From the NCBI RefSeq assembly GCF_007097395.1, contig NZ_VKDC01000002.1, positions 216,813 through 280,812 on the forward strand: 64,000 nt of DNA. The letters run 5' to 3'. The notes beneath the pieces are model-generated. The model saw nothing but the letters and a program-made list of their open reading frames with translations. It did not search any database and was not told the DNA's origin. A program made the position numbers and the translations under genes. Of the stretch, positions 1 through 8,360 are shown in pieces; the stretch's first letter is position 1; each line of letters starts with the position of its first letter. Source of the DNA: Fulvivirga sp. M361 (GTDB taxonomy: Bacteria > Bacteroidota > Bacteroidia > Cytophagales > Cyclobacteriaceae).

Positions 1-125
1 GGTGCATTGACCAATCCGTGCTTTCCTTCCAAATAACTTTTCCAGGCTAATTGCTGAAATTCAAAGGGTGCCCAGCCTCTGCTTTCAAACCATTTAAACC
101 CTTTCTGCAACAGCTCATTATCCAT
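1..125 (-). CDS. Ligase-associated DEXH-box helicase, N-terminal fragment (runs off the left edge)
   Basis: The reverse strand has an ATG at 125 followed by 41 open codons to the window edge. The peptide starts MDNELLQKGFKWFESRGW and ends HGLVNAP, where a Walker A motif would follow. The FEFQQLAW stretch resembles the segment just ahead of the P-loop in Lhr-like superfamily 2 helicases that accompany an ATP-dependent ligase and a beta-CASP exonuclease in Bacteroidota and Proteobacteria. The ligase and exonuclease of that set lie at 5.7-8.3 kb on the same strand, which supports the call. The catalytic core is outside the window, so the assignment rests on the N-terminus and on context. Confidence 0.7.
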   Translation of the reverse strand, partial: MDNELLQKGFKWFESRGWAPFEFQQLAWKSYLEGKHGLVNA

Positions 126-220
126 TATCCTAAAATAGAGATTCATGGAAACAGATTAAAACATTGGTAAGGTATTTGTTAATGGGTCAAAGAATAATTG
201 AAACACTTAAAAATCATACT

Positions 221-664
221 ATGAAAAAATTCATCTTAACTTCACTTTTAGGTTTGTCTATTTTTTTTACTGCTCAGGCACAGGAATATGCAGTGGTTAC
301 TACGGTAGAGTCGATCGTACCAATGGGTATTGGCCGGTCTCGTATGATCAGTAACAAAGAAGATGTCAATTTAGAGAGGTTCACTACACAACGTGAGACG
401 GGCACAGATACAAACCAGGGTCAGGTAAGCAGAAAAGACTTAAAAATCAACAATCTTGAAGAAACCAAAATGCTGAATTTCTTCAGCGCAACAGGTATCA
501 ATTTTCGAAATATCGCCTCTAATGACGCTATGATCGCTTCCAAACTCACTGAGATGACTGAGGCCGGATGGGAACTGGCTTTTGTTACCAGTGGAGTAGA
601 AAGCGATGCCGGAGGAACTGATGGGAAGGGACTATTTATTACCCGGTTTATTTTTAAGAGATAG
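221..664 (+). CDS. Small secreted protein, DUF4177-like ending
   Basis: 147 residues. The start at 221 is chosen because it opens a clean signal peptide (MKKFILTSLLGLSIFFTAQA, then QEY); the frame is open further upstream but only adds an unlikely extension. The mature part is about 127 residues, polar, with no membrane helix. The end (EMTEAGWELAFVTSG ... LFITRFIFKR) resembles the 'GWEL ... yyFkR' pattern of DUF4177-type small beta proteins, which is a resemblance and not a proven match. It is a single gene transcribed away from the helicase, with 280 bases without a clear gene behind it. Function unknown; probably periplasmic. Confidence 0.7.
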   Translation: MKKFILTSLLGLSIFFTAQAQEYAVVTTVESIVPMGIGRSRMISNKEDVNLERFTTQRETGTDTNQGQVSRKDLKINNLEETKMLNFFSATGINFRNIASNDAMIASKLTEMTEAGWELAFVTSGVESDAGGTDGKGLFITRFIFKR

Positions 665-830
665 TAGTGTGTGGAAATGCTTGAATAAAAGTTTCTCAGA
701 ATTTTGCATTTTCAAAACTGACATTAGGACGAAAAGCCAATGCTCTTGATCCTTAGACTGATAGTCAGCCAAATAAGAATCCAAAGGCTGTTATAAAAGA
801 GTAATTCTAAAGATCGCCAGCCCCTTAAAA

Positions 831-926
831 TTAATCTATAGACTTAAGCAGTCCTGCTGCAACCAAATGCTCTCTTAAATAGAAATAGGTATCGGTGTAT
901 CTGTAAGGGTAAGGTTCAACAGGCAC
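831..926 (-). CDS. Possible 31-codon ORF or gene remnant
   Basis: Directly behind the GH3 gene on the same strand, a GTG at 926 opens 31 codons (VPVEPYPYRY ... LREHLVAAGLLKSID) ending in TAA. The composition is protein-like and reads like the C-terminus of a larger enzyme, but an in-frame stop sits directly before the GTG and no ribosome site is visible. It is either a decayed 3' end of a lost gene or chance. The rest of 665-944 shows nothing else recognisable. Confidence 0.2.
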   Translation of the reverse strand: MPVEPYPYRYTDTYFYLREHLVAAGLLKSID

Positions 927-944
927 TTAAGTTTTAGATTATTT

Positions 945-3326
945 CTATGGTTCCTCGACGGTCAACACTACTTTTTTCAGGTCTTCATTCTTTGATGAAT
1001 TACCCACCAGCAGATCAAACGATCCTGGTTCTACTACATAGTTCATATTAATATCATAGAAGGCCAATTGATCAAATGATACATCAAATTCTATCGTTTG
1101 AGTTTCTCCAGGCGCTAAATGAATTCGTTTAAATCCTTTTAACTCTTTTACCGGTCGAGTGACAGAACTGAACTGATCACGGATGTACAGTTGTACCACC
1201 TCATCTCCTGCCAGATCACCGGTATTTGTAACGGCTACACTCACTTTAGCCTGCCCATTCATAGCGATAGTTAACGAAGAAAGAACAGGGTCAGCTATTT
1301 TAAAGGTAGTATAACTTAAACCAAAGCCAAACGGATACAAGGCGCTCGCATGATCAAAGAGGTATCCTCTTCGCGCAGATGGTTTGTAATTATAGTAAGC
1401 AGGGATATGACCTACTGATCTGGGGATAGATATGGGCAATTTTCCACCTGGGTTATAATCCCCAAATAAGACATCTGCTACCGCTCCACCTGTTTCCTGG
1501 CCAAGGTACCAGCATTCAAAAACTGTTGGCACTTTACTGATCAGGTTAGTAAATGCCAGAGGTCTGCCATTGAATACAAATGCGACTATAGGCTTGCCCG
1601 TTGCAGCTAATGCATCGATCAATTCATCTTGGAGGCCTACCATTTGCAAGTCCGTACGATCCCCCATATGTGTTGCGGACCAGGCCTCCCTGGAAGTTTG
1701 CTCGTTCCCTCCAATAGCCAGTATTACTACATCCGCCTGTCGCGCAACTTTTACGGCTTCACGAATACGTTGCCTGTCCACTTCAGGATTCTCAAGCTCT
1801 ACTGTGTCCTTAGTCCAGCCTGAAGTAGTAGTGATCTTGCAGCCTTCTGCATAAAGCACCTCCACACTTTCTCCTACCTTTTGCCGGATGCCTTCCAACA
1901 CGTTGACATTGTATTTGGGCTCACCGCTGTATCCTCCTAACAAGGTTCTTTTAGCATTTGGTCCGATCACTGCTATAGTACCGATGTCACTTTTATTGAC
2001 GGGAGCAGTATTATCTTTGTTTTGAAGTAATGTAATCGTCTTACGGGCGGCTTCCAGGGCTAATACACGGTGTGCTTCATTGCCAACTGTTATTCTGGCC
2101 TCTTCAGGATCTACATAAGGATCATCGAACAACCCTAATTTGAATTTCACGGCTAACATGGGTCCGACTAACTTATCTATGGCACTTTCTTCAATCTCAC
2201 CTGCTTTGATGAGTTTTAAAAGGCTTTCATGATATACATCACGTTCTGGCAACTCAATATTTATACCTGCCGCTACAGCCAGCTTGGCAGCTGCGTCCGT
2301 ATCTTTTGCCACTCCGTGTCCAAATAAGCCTTCACGGTCATTGAGCTCTCTCAGCGCATAGTAATCTGATACTACATAGCCTTGAAAACCCCATTCTTCT
2401 CTTAACACATCTCTGAGCAACCATTGGTTGGCATGGCTTGGTACCCCGTCAATTTCATTGTACGACGCCATCAAACTGAGGGCACCGGTGTTCTTGATAA
2501 TTTCTTTAAAAGGATGTAGAAATATTTCTCTGATAACACGCTCTGAATAGTTGGCAGGGCTAATGTTCATTCCTGATTCCGGTTGTCCGTGTCCGGCCAG
2601 GTGCTTTAAAGTGGCGACTAACCGTGTTTTATCTTTAAAGCTGCCATCACCTTGAAACCCCTTAACAGCGGCAATACCAATCTGAGCAGCCAGGTGAGGA
2701 TCTTCTCCATACGTTTCTTCTACCCTTCCCCAACGTGGTTCTCTTGCTACATCTACCACCGGGGTAAGCGCCTGATGCGCACCTAAAGATCGGGTTTCAA
2801 GTGCCACCATCGTGTATAAACGTTCCACCAGGTCCGTATCAAACGTAGCAGCCAATCCTATAGGCTGGGAAAAACTAGTAGCTTCTTTACCAGCCTGACC
2901 ATGTAAACACTCTTCATGAAAAACAACAGGAATACCCAAACGGGTTTCTTCTATAAAATACTTCTGAACGCTGTTCGTAAGCCTGGCCGTTTCCCATGGC
3001 ATTAACCCACCGTTAACATCACTTGGTCGTCCTACCTGACCGAGGCCATGCGGAAAATTTTCCTTGGTAGCTGTAGCATCAAAATCAAAATTCTCATCAA
3101 GCAAAAGCGTTTTGGTATTCCAGGCACATTCCATTTGCGCTACTTTTTCTTCAATAGTCATTAAAGAAAGCAGGTTGTCTACTCTTGCAGAAACTTCAGC
3201 AGACTTGTCCTTATAAACGGGCATGCCTGAATTCAAATTTTCTGAAGTACAGCCCAAGGCTATCAAGCCCACAAGGAGACAAAAGCCGCGTTGGAAGAAT
3301 AGTTTTTTTATGTTGTTGATTTTCAT
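945..3326 (-). CDS. Glycoside hydrolase family 3 lipoprotein (beta-glucosidase or beta-xylosidase)
   Basis: 793 residues from the ATG at 3326, chosen because it puts a lipoprotein signal at the N-terminus (LVGLIALGC, lipid-bearing Cys); an upstream in-frame start would bury this signal. The GH3 barrel starts near residue 30 (MTIEEKVAQM) and includes HEECLHG, an ETYGEDP substrate loop and GYVVSDYYA with the likely nucleophile Asp321. The second alpha/beta domain (GTIAVIGPNA, GGNEQTSREAW) and a C-terminal fibronectin-III-like domain (VTNTGDLAGDEVVQLY) follow. It should release sugars from beta-linked oligosaccharides in the periplasm or at the outer membrane. A 25-bp palindrome lies 15 bases before the start codon and a NUDIX-type regulator is encoded divergently, so sugar-responsive control is likely. 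The substrate cannot be read from the sequence. Confidence 0.93.
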   Translation of the reverse strand: MKINNIKKLFFQRGFCLLVGLIALGCTSENLNSGMPVYKDKSAEVSARVDNLLSLMTIEEKVAQMECAWNTKTLLLDENFDFDATATKENFPHGLGQVGRPSDVNGGLMPWETARLTNSVQKYFIEETRLGIPVVFHEECLHGQAGKEATSFSQPIGLAATFDTDLVERLYTMVALETRSLGAHQALTPVVDVAREPRWGRVEETYGEDPHLAAQIGIAAVKGFQGDGSFKDKTRLVATLKHLAGHGQPESGMNISPANYSERVIREIFLHPFKEIIKNTGALSLMASYNEIDGVPSHANQWLLRDVLREEWGFQGYVVSDYYALRELNDREGLFGHGVAKDTDAAAKLAVAAGINIELPERDVYHESLLKLIKAGEIEESAIDKLVGPMLAVKFKLGLFDDPYVDPEEARITVGNEAHRVLALEAARKTITLLQNKDNTAPVNKSDIGTIAVIGPNAKRTLLGGYSGEPKYNVNVLEGIRQKVGESVEVLYAEGCKITTTSGWTKDTVELENPEVDRQRIREAVKVARQADVVILAIGGNEQTSREAWSATHMGDRTDLQMVGLQDELIDALAATGKPIVAFVFNGRPLAFTNLISKVPTVFECWYLGQETGGAVADVLFGDYNPGGKLPISIPRSVGHIPAYYNYKPSARRGYLFDHASALYPFGFGLSYTTFKIADPVLSSLTIAMNGQAKVSVAVTNTGDLAGDEVVQLYIRDQFSSVTRPVKELKGFKRIHLAPGETQTIEFDVSFDQLAFYDINMNYVVEPGSFDLLVGNSSKNEDLKKVVLTVEEP

Positions 3327-3341
3327 AATTACTAATTTATA

Positions 3342-3366
3342 ACTTATTGTAAAATTTACAATAAGT
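3342..3366. promoter_or_regulatory. Palindromic operator 1 in front of the GH3 gene
   Basis: A perfect inverted repeat with 12-base arms around one central base: the left arm is ACTTATTGTAAA, the right arm TTTACAATAAGT. It lies 15 bases upstream of the GH3 start codon. Its 23-base core matches the element at 3673-3695 at 18 of 23 positions. Binding by the adjacent NUDIX-type regulator is inferred from position and symmetry. Confidence 0.6.
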
Positions 3367-3672
3367 ATTTTAATTAAATTTGTTCCCATATTTAAATTTA
3401 CTTTGGCCTGAAGAGAGTTTATAACGCTTATTGATTATTTAAACAACTTACCATCAACACCATATCAAAACCGATTAAAGCAAGTCTGCATACAGAACAA
3501 AATATTGCAGAAAATTATAAATTTGATCCAGATTAATTGGTAATCTCCATGGGTATTTCCTAAATAAGTATCCAGGGACATTCTCTGCTTCCACTGACAT
3601 TTCCTTCAAAAGGTCCGTAAGGCTTCTTCTATCATCATCGGATTATAAGGCCTGTTCATAATAAAAACCCTT
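3367..3672. other. Intergenic stretch between the two operators
   Basis: About 300 bases between the divergent GH3 and regulator genes. Nothing coding can be supported; two short open stretches on the reverse strand (around 3520-3660) have no relatives I recognise. The 12-mer ACTAATTTATAA occurs at both ends of the wider region (3331-3342 and 3694-3705), in the same orientation next to each operator. The GH3 promoter should lie here but no exact TAnnTTTG element was picked out on that strand. Confidence 0.4.
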
Positions 3673-3695
3673 CTTACTGTATTATATACAATAAC
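3673..3695. promoter_or_regulatory. Palindromic operator 2, near the regulator gene
   Basis: An imperfect palindrome whose left part is CTTACTGTAT and right part ATACAATAAC. It aligns without gaps to the core of operator 1 (18 of 23 positions equal) and lies about 120 bases before the regulator start codon. A pair of such sites in one divergent region is typical of a local regulator that controls both its target and itself; that role is inferred. Confidence 0.55.
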
Positions 3696-3815
3696 TAATT
3701 TATAATTTAACTGCTGATTAGGTAAGTAACCTGACAGAAAATTAATTCTGTGAGTGGATTTGCATGTTTATGATATAATTTGCGTCCTTGAATCGACCGC
3801 TTAAAAATTGAGTTC

Positions 3816-4502
3816 ATGGCAGAGGAAAGCAACAAGCTACAAGAGCTTTCAATTGATTGCGTAATCTTCGGGTTTGAAGATCATCAACTAAAAATATTGC
3901 TCTATCAACGGGCAATTGAACCAGAAATGGATCAGTGGGCATTACCCGGTGGTTTCATCAAAATTGATGAAGACCTGGATCGTTCGGCTTCACGAATACT
4001 AAAAGAAGTAACAGGAGTAAATAACATTTACATGCAACAGATCAATGCCTTCGGCGCTGTAAACCGTTATCCTCAAAAGCGTGTGATCACTATAGGCTTT
4101 TATGCCTTGATCAATCCTGGCAACTACAACATTGTGCCCGGAGTAGGTGCAAAAGCTGCCCAATGGTTTGATATTGCTCAAATACCGGTATTAAGCTTTG
4201 ACCACAATGAGATCTACTTATACGCACTTAACATACTTAGAAAAAAGGTAAGGTATGAGCCCATAGGCTTTGAGCTTCTTCCGGAGAAATTTACCTTAAC
4301 GTTAATCCAGCGGCTGTATGAAGCTGTTCTGGGAATTGAATTCGATGTGAGGAACTTTCGAAAAAAACTATTGAAGATGAACCTGTTGATCAAATTGCCG
4401 GAAAAACAAGAAGGCGTCGCACACCGCGCCGCCAACTTGTATAAATTCGATAAAAAAATCTACAATGAACTCAAAGGAAAAGGGTTCATGTTTGATCTCT
4501 GA
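3816..4502 (+). CDS. NrtR-family transcriptional regulator (NUDIX sensor plus winged helix)
   Basis: 228 residues. Residues about 10-150 form a NUDIX fold and 155-225 a winged helix-turn-helix, the NrtR/AraR-type layout used in Bacteroidota for NAD or sugar-catabolism control. The NUDIX box starts GGFIKIDEDL, but where hydrolases have REUXEE this protein has RILKEV, so two metal-binding Glu are replaced by Ile and Val. It should therefore bind a ligand and not hydrolyse it. It is encoded divergently from the GH3 glycosidase with two matching palindromes between them, which suggests it senses a sugar or sugar phosphate and controls the glycosidase. The ligand cannot be named. Confidence 0.88.
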   Translation: MAEESNKLQELSIDCVIFGFEDHQLKILLYQRAIEPEMDQWALPGGFIKIDEDLDRSASRILKEVTGVNNIYMQQINAFGAVNRYPQKRVITIGFYALINPGNYNIVPGVGAKAAQWFDIAQIPVLSFDHNEIYLYALNILRKKVRYEPIGFELLPEKFTLTLIQRLYEAVLGIEFDVRNFRKKLLKMNLLIKLPEKQEGVAHRAANLYKFDKKIYNELKGKGFMFDL

Positions 4503-4526
4503 CTTTTCATAACTATCTATGAAAAG
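4503..4526. terminator. Stem-loop between convergent genes
   Basis: CTTTTCATA and TATGAAAAG form a perfect 9-bp stem with a 6-base loop, starting directly after the regulator stop codon and 20 bases before the aldo/keto reductase stop on the other strand. It has no run of T behind it, so it may serve as an mRNA 3'-end structure for both genes more than as a classical terminator. Confidence 0.35.
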
Positions 4527-4546
4527 CTCATTAACTATTTTAGTTA

Positions 4547-5542
4547 CTAGAATGGAGGAAAGACTGGTTTATTTTCTAAAATCTCATCGATCTTAGTCAT
4601 ACTCTCATCGGTCAGTTTATCCAGAATGTCAAAGGCTTTCAGATTTTCCTCTAGCTGTGAAGTTTTAGAAGCGCCTAAAATTACAGTGCTTACGTTGTCA
4701 TTCTTCAAGCACCAGGCTATGGCCAATAATGGCATGCTTACTTCCAGTTCCCTGGCAAACTCGGAAACCTTACGCACCCGGCTTAAATTCTGTTCGGCTA
4801 AGGTCCTGTCTTTTAGCCATTCCATTCCCTCTATTCCTAATCGTGTATCTTCCGGAAACCCGTCGTTATACTTTCCAGTAAGCACTCCTGAAGCTAAAGG
4901 TGACCATATAGTAGTACCCAGGCCTACCGTTTTGTAGATCTGATCGTATTCCACTTCCACTTTTTCTCTTACCAACATATTATATTGTGGCTGCTCCATA
5001 GTAGGCCCTATTAAGTTATACCTTTCCGCTATCCTATGTGCTTCCATAATTTCCTGTGCACTCCACTCACTGGTACCCCAATAGAGTATTTTCCCTTGCT
5101 GAATAAGGTTATGCATTGTCCATACCGTTTCTTCAATGGGAGTATTTTTGTCTGGTCTGTGGCAAAAATAAAGGTCCAGGTAATCCATTTGAAGGCGTTT
5201 TAAAGCCTGATCACATGCTTCTACAACGTGCTTACGGTTCAGTCCCTTTTGTGTAGGCATCAGGCTACCGCTTCCTCCGTCAGCACCGAAAAACACCTTG
5301 CTGCTTACGATGTAGCTATCTCTCTGCCATCCCATTTTTTTGAGTACCTCTCCCATCACTTCTTCTGATTTACCACCGGCATAAGCTTCCGCGTTATCAA
5401 AAAAGTTGACCCCTCCATCATAGGCGGTTTTCATTAAATCTTCAGCAGTGGTATCCCCCACTTGCTTGCCGAATGTAAGCCATGAGCCAAATGAGAGCCT
5501 GCTTACCTGTAAGCCTGATTTTCCTAATCGTTGGTATTCCAT
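4547..5542 (-). CDS. Aldo/keto reductase, Kv-beta-like family
   Basis: 331 residues, usual length for the family. The full catalytic tetrad is present: Asp49, Tyr54 (DNAEAY), Lys82 (SSKVFFG) and His128 (FCHRPD). C-terminal motifs for the NADPH phosphate-binding loop are visible (VILGASKTSQLEEN). It is a cytosolic NADPH-dependent carbonyl reductase; bacterial members often reduce methylglyoxal or other aldehydes, but the substrate is not predictable here. It follows the ligase gene on the same strand but is separated from it by a 7-bp repeat array that ends five bases before the start codon. Confidence 0.92.
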   Translation of the reverse strand: MEYQRLGKSGLQVSRLSFGSWLTFGKQVGDTTAEDLMKTAYDGGVNFFDNAEAYAGGKSEEVMGEVLKKMGWQRDSYIVSSKVFFGADGGSGSLMPTQKGLNRKHVVEACDQALKRLQMDYLDLYFCHRPDKNTPIEETVWTMHNLIQQGKILYWGTSEWSAQEIMEAHRIAERYNLIGPTMEQPQYNMLVREKVEVEYDQIYKTVGLGTTIWSPLASGVLTGKYNDGFPEDTRLGIEGMEWLKDRTLAEQNLSRVRKVSEFARELEVSMPLLAIAWCLKNDNVSTVILGASKTSQLEENLKAFDILDKLTDESMTKIDEILENKPVFPPF

Positions 5543-5547
5543 TGTTT

Positions 5548-5652
5548 TAGTGGTTAGTTTTTTAGTTATTAGTCTTGAGTCTTCAGTTCTTTGTCTTAAG
5601 TTGTGAGTCCTCAGTCCTGAGTCTTAAGTCTTTGGTAATTTGTAGTGGTTAA
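5548..5652. repeat. Array of heptanucleotide repeats (TAGTCTT-like) in front of the aldo/keto reductase
   Basis: From 5569 to 5638 the sequence falls into ten consecutive 7-base units such as TTAGTCT, TGAGTCT, TCAGTCC and TAAGTCT, with the core AGT kept in most. Three looser units precede them (5548-5568, beginning TAGTGGT). TAGTGGTTA occurs at both ends (5548-5556 and 5643-5651). A second array with the same unit and the same TAGTGGTTAGT box lies before folD at 50912-50981. The array forms the 5' leader of the reductase gene on the reverse strand. Confidence 0.8.
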
Positions 5653-5666
5653 TTGCTTATGTTTTT

Positions 5667-7256
5667 CTAGCCGTAAATATCCAATAGAGATAACAGATCG
5701 GCAATAGTATTGGCTTCTTCTTTTGGCTTATCTTTTCGCCATCTTTTTATTCGGGGAAAACGCAACGCTACACCTGACTTGTGCCGGGTAGATTTATTGA
5801 TCCCTTCAAAGGCTATTTCAAATACAAGTTCCGGGGTCACACTGCGTACAGGCCCAAATCTTTCAATGGTATTTTTCTTTACATACCGGTCTACTTCATG
5901 GATTTCAGCATCCGTCAGCCCAGAATAAGCTTTAGTAAAAGGTACTAGCTGATCACCATCCCAGACGGCAAACGTGTAGTCTGTATATAAATTTGCCCGG
6001 CGTCCATGCCCTCTCATAGCATAGATCATTACAGCATCAATGGTCAGTGGCTCTACTTTCCATTTCCACCAATCGCCTTTTTTTCTGCCACTTCTATACG
6101 TTGAGTCCAGACGTTTTAGCATAATGCCCTCACTATAATACTCTCTTGATCTTTCCTGTTCTATGCCTAACTCGTGCCACGAAGAAAATACTACTTCATC
6201 AGATATTTTTAGTGACTCACTTGAAAACTCCTTTACGATGGATGCCAAGCGTTCTCTTCTCTTTTTCAGTGGCCATTCGCGTGTGTCTTTAGCTTCCCAT
6301 TCCAGCAGATCATACGCTTTAAAAATAACCGGAGATTTTTCTAAAATGCCTTTTGTGAGATTTTTACGCCCAATACGTGTTTGTAACTGAGCAAATGGCA
6401 ACGGTTTGCCTTCTTTAAAGGGTAATATCTCTCCATCTATTACTGTTCCATGCGGCAGAATACTTTTGAATTCATGGTATTCAGGATATTTATCAGTAAC
6501 TAGTTCTTCTCCTCTCGACCAGACGTATAGTTCATCATTTCTAATGATTATCTGTCCCCTAATACCATCCCATTTTCGTTCTGCCAACCAATCTGAATGA
6601 TTTCCCAGCGAACCCGGGGCATCCTCCAGGGCATAGGCCAGGTAAAAAGGATATGGCCTGGAATCGTCTTCTTTAGGGTCTTCTGAAAGAATGAGGTCAG
6701 CAAAGGTGGTGGTATCCGGGGTCCAATTGCCCATCAACCTATGCGCTAATACATTTTCGTCAAGACCCGTACTTTTGGCCAATGCACGCGTCATTAATTT
6801 TTGCGACACCCCCATTCGGAAACCACCCGTGAGTAGCTTGTTAAATACAAATCGCTCTACCGCCGATAAACAAGACCAGGCTTGTTTCATCTTTGCTTTC
6901 TTCTCTTCTTCTCCATCTTGAGTCATTGATTTTATAAACCAGATCCAATAAGAAAGACCTTCTTCAGACTGTGAAGAAGGCTCAGGTAAGATCAATGCAA
7001 TAGTTTCAGCTAAATCACCTACTACATGATAAGATTCTTCAAAAAGCCAGAAGGGCACTCCACTAAGTTCCGCGGCCCATTGTTTGATCATAGTGCTATT
7101 GACAGGTCTTTTTGGCCGCCTATGAGATAGAATAGCGATGGTCCATAATTTGTCCTGATCATCTACTTCACTAAAATAGGATGCCAAAGACTCTACTTTT
7201 ACCAGTGTTTTGGTGGTTTGATCAAGTTGTGTAAAAAGTGCCGCAAACCGTTTCAT
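5667..7256 (-). CDS. ATP-dependent DNA ligase, damage-response type
   Basis: 529 residues. An N-terminal DNA-binding domain (1-200) is followed by the adenylation domain with AERKWDG, where Lys228 would take the AMP, then motif IV/V (EGIMLKRLDS, DWWKWK) and an OB-fold domain. This belongs to the bacterial ATP-dependent ligases that travel with a beta-CASP exonuclease and an Lhr-like helicase. Its start codon overlaps the exonuclease stop by four bases (ATGA), so the two are translationally coupled. The enzyme should seal breaks during DNA repair; replication would be served by a separate NAD-dependent ligase elsewhere. Confidence 0.95.
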   Translation of the reverse strand: MKRFAALFTQLDQTTKTLVKVESLASYFSEVDDQDKLWTIAILSHRRPKRPVNSTMIKQWAAELSGVPFWLFEESYHVVGDLAETIALILPEPSSQSEEGLSYWIWFIKSMTQDGEEEKKAKMKQAWSCLSAVERFVFNKLLTGGFRMGVSQKLMTRALAKSTGLDENVLAHRLMGNWTPDTTTFADLILSEDPKEDDSRPYPFYLAYALEDAPGSLGNHSDWLAERKWDGIRGQIIIRNDELYVWSRGEELVTDKYPEYHEFKSILPHGTVIDGEILPFKEGKPLPFAQLQTRIGRKNLTKGILEKSPVIFKAYDLLEWEAKDTREWPLKKRRERLASIVKEFSSESLKISDEVVFSSWHELGIEQERSREYYSEGIMLKRLDSTYRSGRKKGDWWKWKVEPLTIDAVMIYAMRGHGRRANLYTDYTFAVWDGDQLVPFTKAYSGLTDAEIHEVDRYVKKNTIERFGPVRSVTPELVFEIAFEGINKSTRHKSGVALRFPRIKRWRKDKPKEEANTIADLLSLLDIYG

Positions 7257-8272
7257 ACTTCTTCCTCTTTCTCGGTACTCTCACCTATCTCCGCCAATTC
7301 TCCTTCAAACTGTGTTTCTACAATACCCGCACTAACTCCTCTTTCATTAAGCCATTTACTAAAAATAGATGTATATCCATGTGTAACATAAACTTGTTCT
7401 GCTTCACACAGATCTATAGCTGTATTTAGCCCTTTCCAATCTGCATGATCTGACAGTACAAAACCACGATCTACCGAGCGTCGCCTTCTGGCTCCTCTAA
7501 GGTTCATCCATCCGGAAGCTGAACCTATAGAGTAGGGACTGAATTTTTTTATCCAGGACGAGCCTACTGCCGAGGGAGTAGCAATCACAATATTTCCAAT
7601 GTACTCCTCTTTAGGGATTTCAGCTGTAACCCTAATAGTATCTTTCAGCAGAATGTTCTGCTGTCTAAGTATTTCATTTACATTTTCTATGGCCCCGTGC
7701 GTATATATTTTCCCAATGCTATCATCCAGATTTTGAATAATCCGCTGTGCTTTTCCTAACGCATAACCGGTAAGAATGGTAGTCTTTCGTAATGCCTGAT
7801 TCTGTCTCCACCAGTTATTGATCTCCTGAAAAACCTCAATCTGTGGCCTCCACTCATAGATAGGCAACCCAAAAGTAGATTCAGTAATGAATGTATGACA
7901 TTTGATAGATTCAAAAGTTTCCGTAAGGCCGTCTTCTTCCAGTTTGTAGTCTCCAGAGACTACCCAAACCTCTCCTTTATACTCTAATCGAATTTGGGCG
8001 GAGCCAACAATATGTCCCGCCGGATGAAAGGAAATTTTGACTCCATTGATCGTATGTATCTCGCCAAAACCTGTAGTTTGAAGGTTTACCTTTCCAAGCC
8101 GATATTTGATAACGGGTGCAGCAGCAGCAGTACATAAATAATGCTTATGCCCCCATCTACTATGGTCCGCATGACCATGCGTGATCAAAGCCTTATCAAC
8201 GGGTTTCCATGGATCAATAAAAATAGCTGCTTGTGGGCAGTATATCCCACGATCGGTGAACTCAAGAAGCAT
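7253..8272 (-). CDS. Ligase-associated beta-CASP exonuclease (MBL fold)
   Basis: 339 residues. The metallo-beta-lactamase signature THGHADHSRWG supplies His32, His34, Asp36 and His37 for two zinc ions; further metal ligands (HPAGHIVGSAQ, SGDY) and the beta-CASP region with VLSDHADW follow. Related proteins (SNM1/CPSF-like, 'ligase-associated DNA damage response exonuclease') trim DNA ends before ligation. It is the first gene of a two-gene unit with the ligase. The C-terminus is acidic (STEKEEEV). Confidence 0.94.
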   Translation of the reverse strand: MLLEFTDRGIYCPQAAIFIDPWKPVDKALITHGHADHSRWGHKHYLCTAAAAPVIKYRLGKVNLQTTGFGEIHTINGVKISFHPAGHIVGSAQIRLEYKGEVWVVSGDYKLEEDGLTETFESIKCHTFITESTFGLPIYEWRPQIEVFQEINNWWRQNQALRKTTILTGYALGKAQRIIQNLDDSIGKIYTHGAIENVNEILRQQNILLKDTIRVTAEIPKEEYIGNIVIATPSAVGSSWIKKFSPYSIGSASGWMNLRGARRRRSVDRGFVLSDHADWKGLNTAIDLCEAEQVYVTHGYTSIFSKWLNERGVSAGIVETQFEGELAEIGESTEKEEEV

Positions 8273-8360
8273 ATCTTTTTACAGAACGCTGATCTCTTAT
8301 AAATGTTAGTCTACTATACGTTAACTTATAAAGCTATTCAGGAAAATCTTTATCTCTTAC

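Noticed and set aside
3520..3660. Open stretches on the reverse strand in the GH3/regulator gap
   Set aside because: Two short frames (one from an ATG near 3660, one of about 41 codons) have no recognisable protein pattern, overlap each other in different frames and lie in A/T-rich regulatory DNA.
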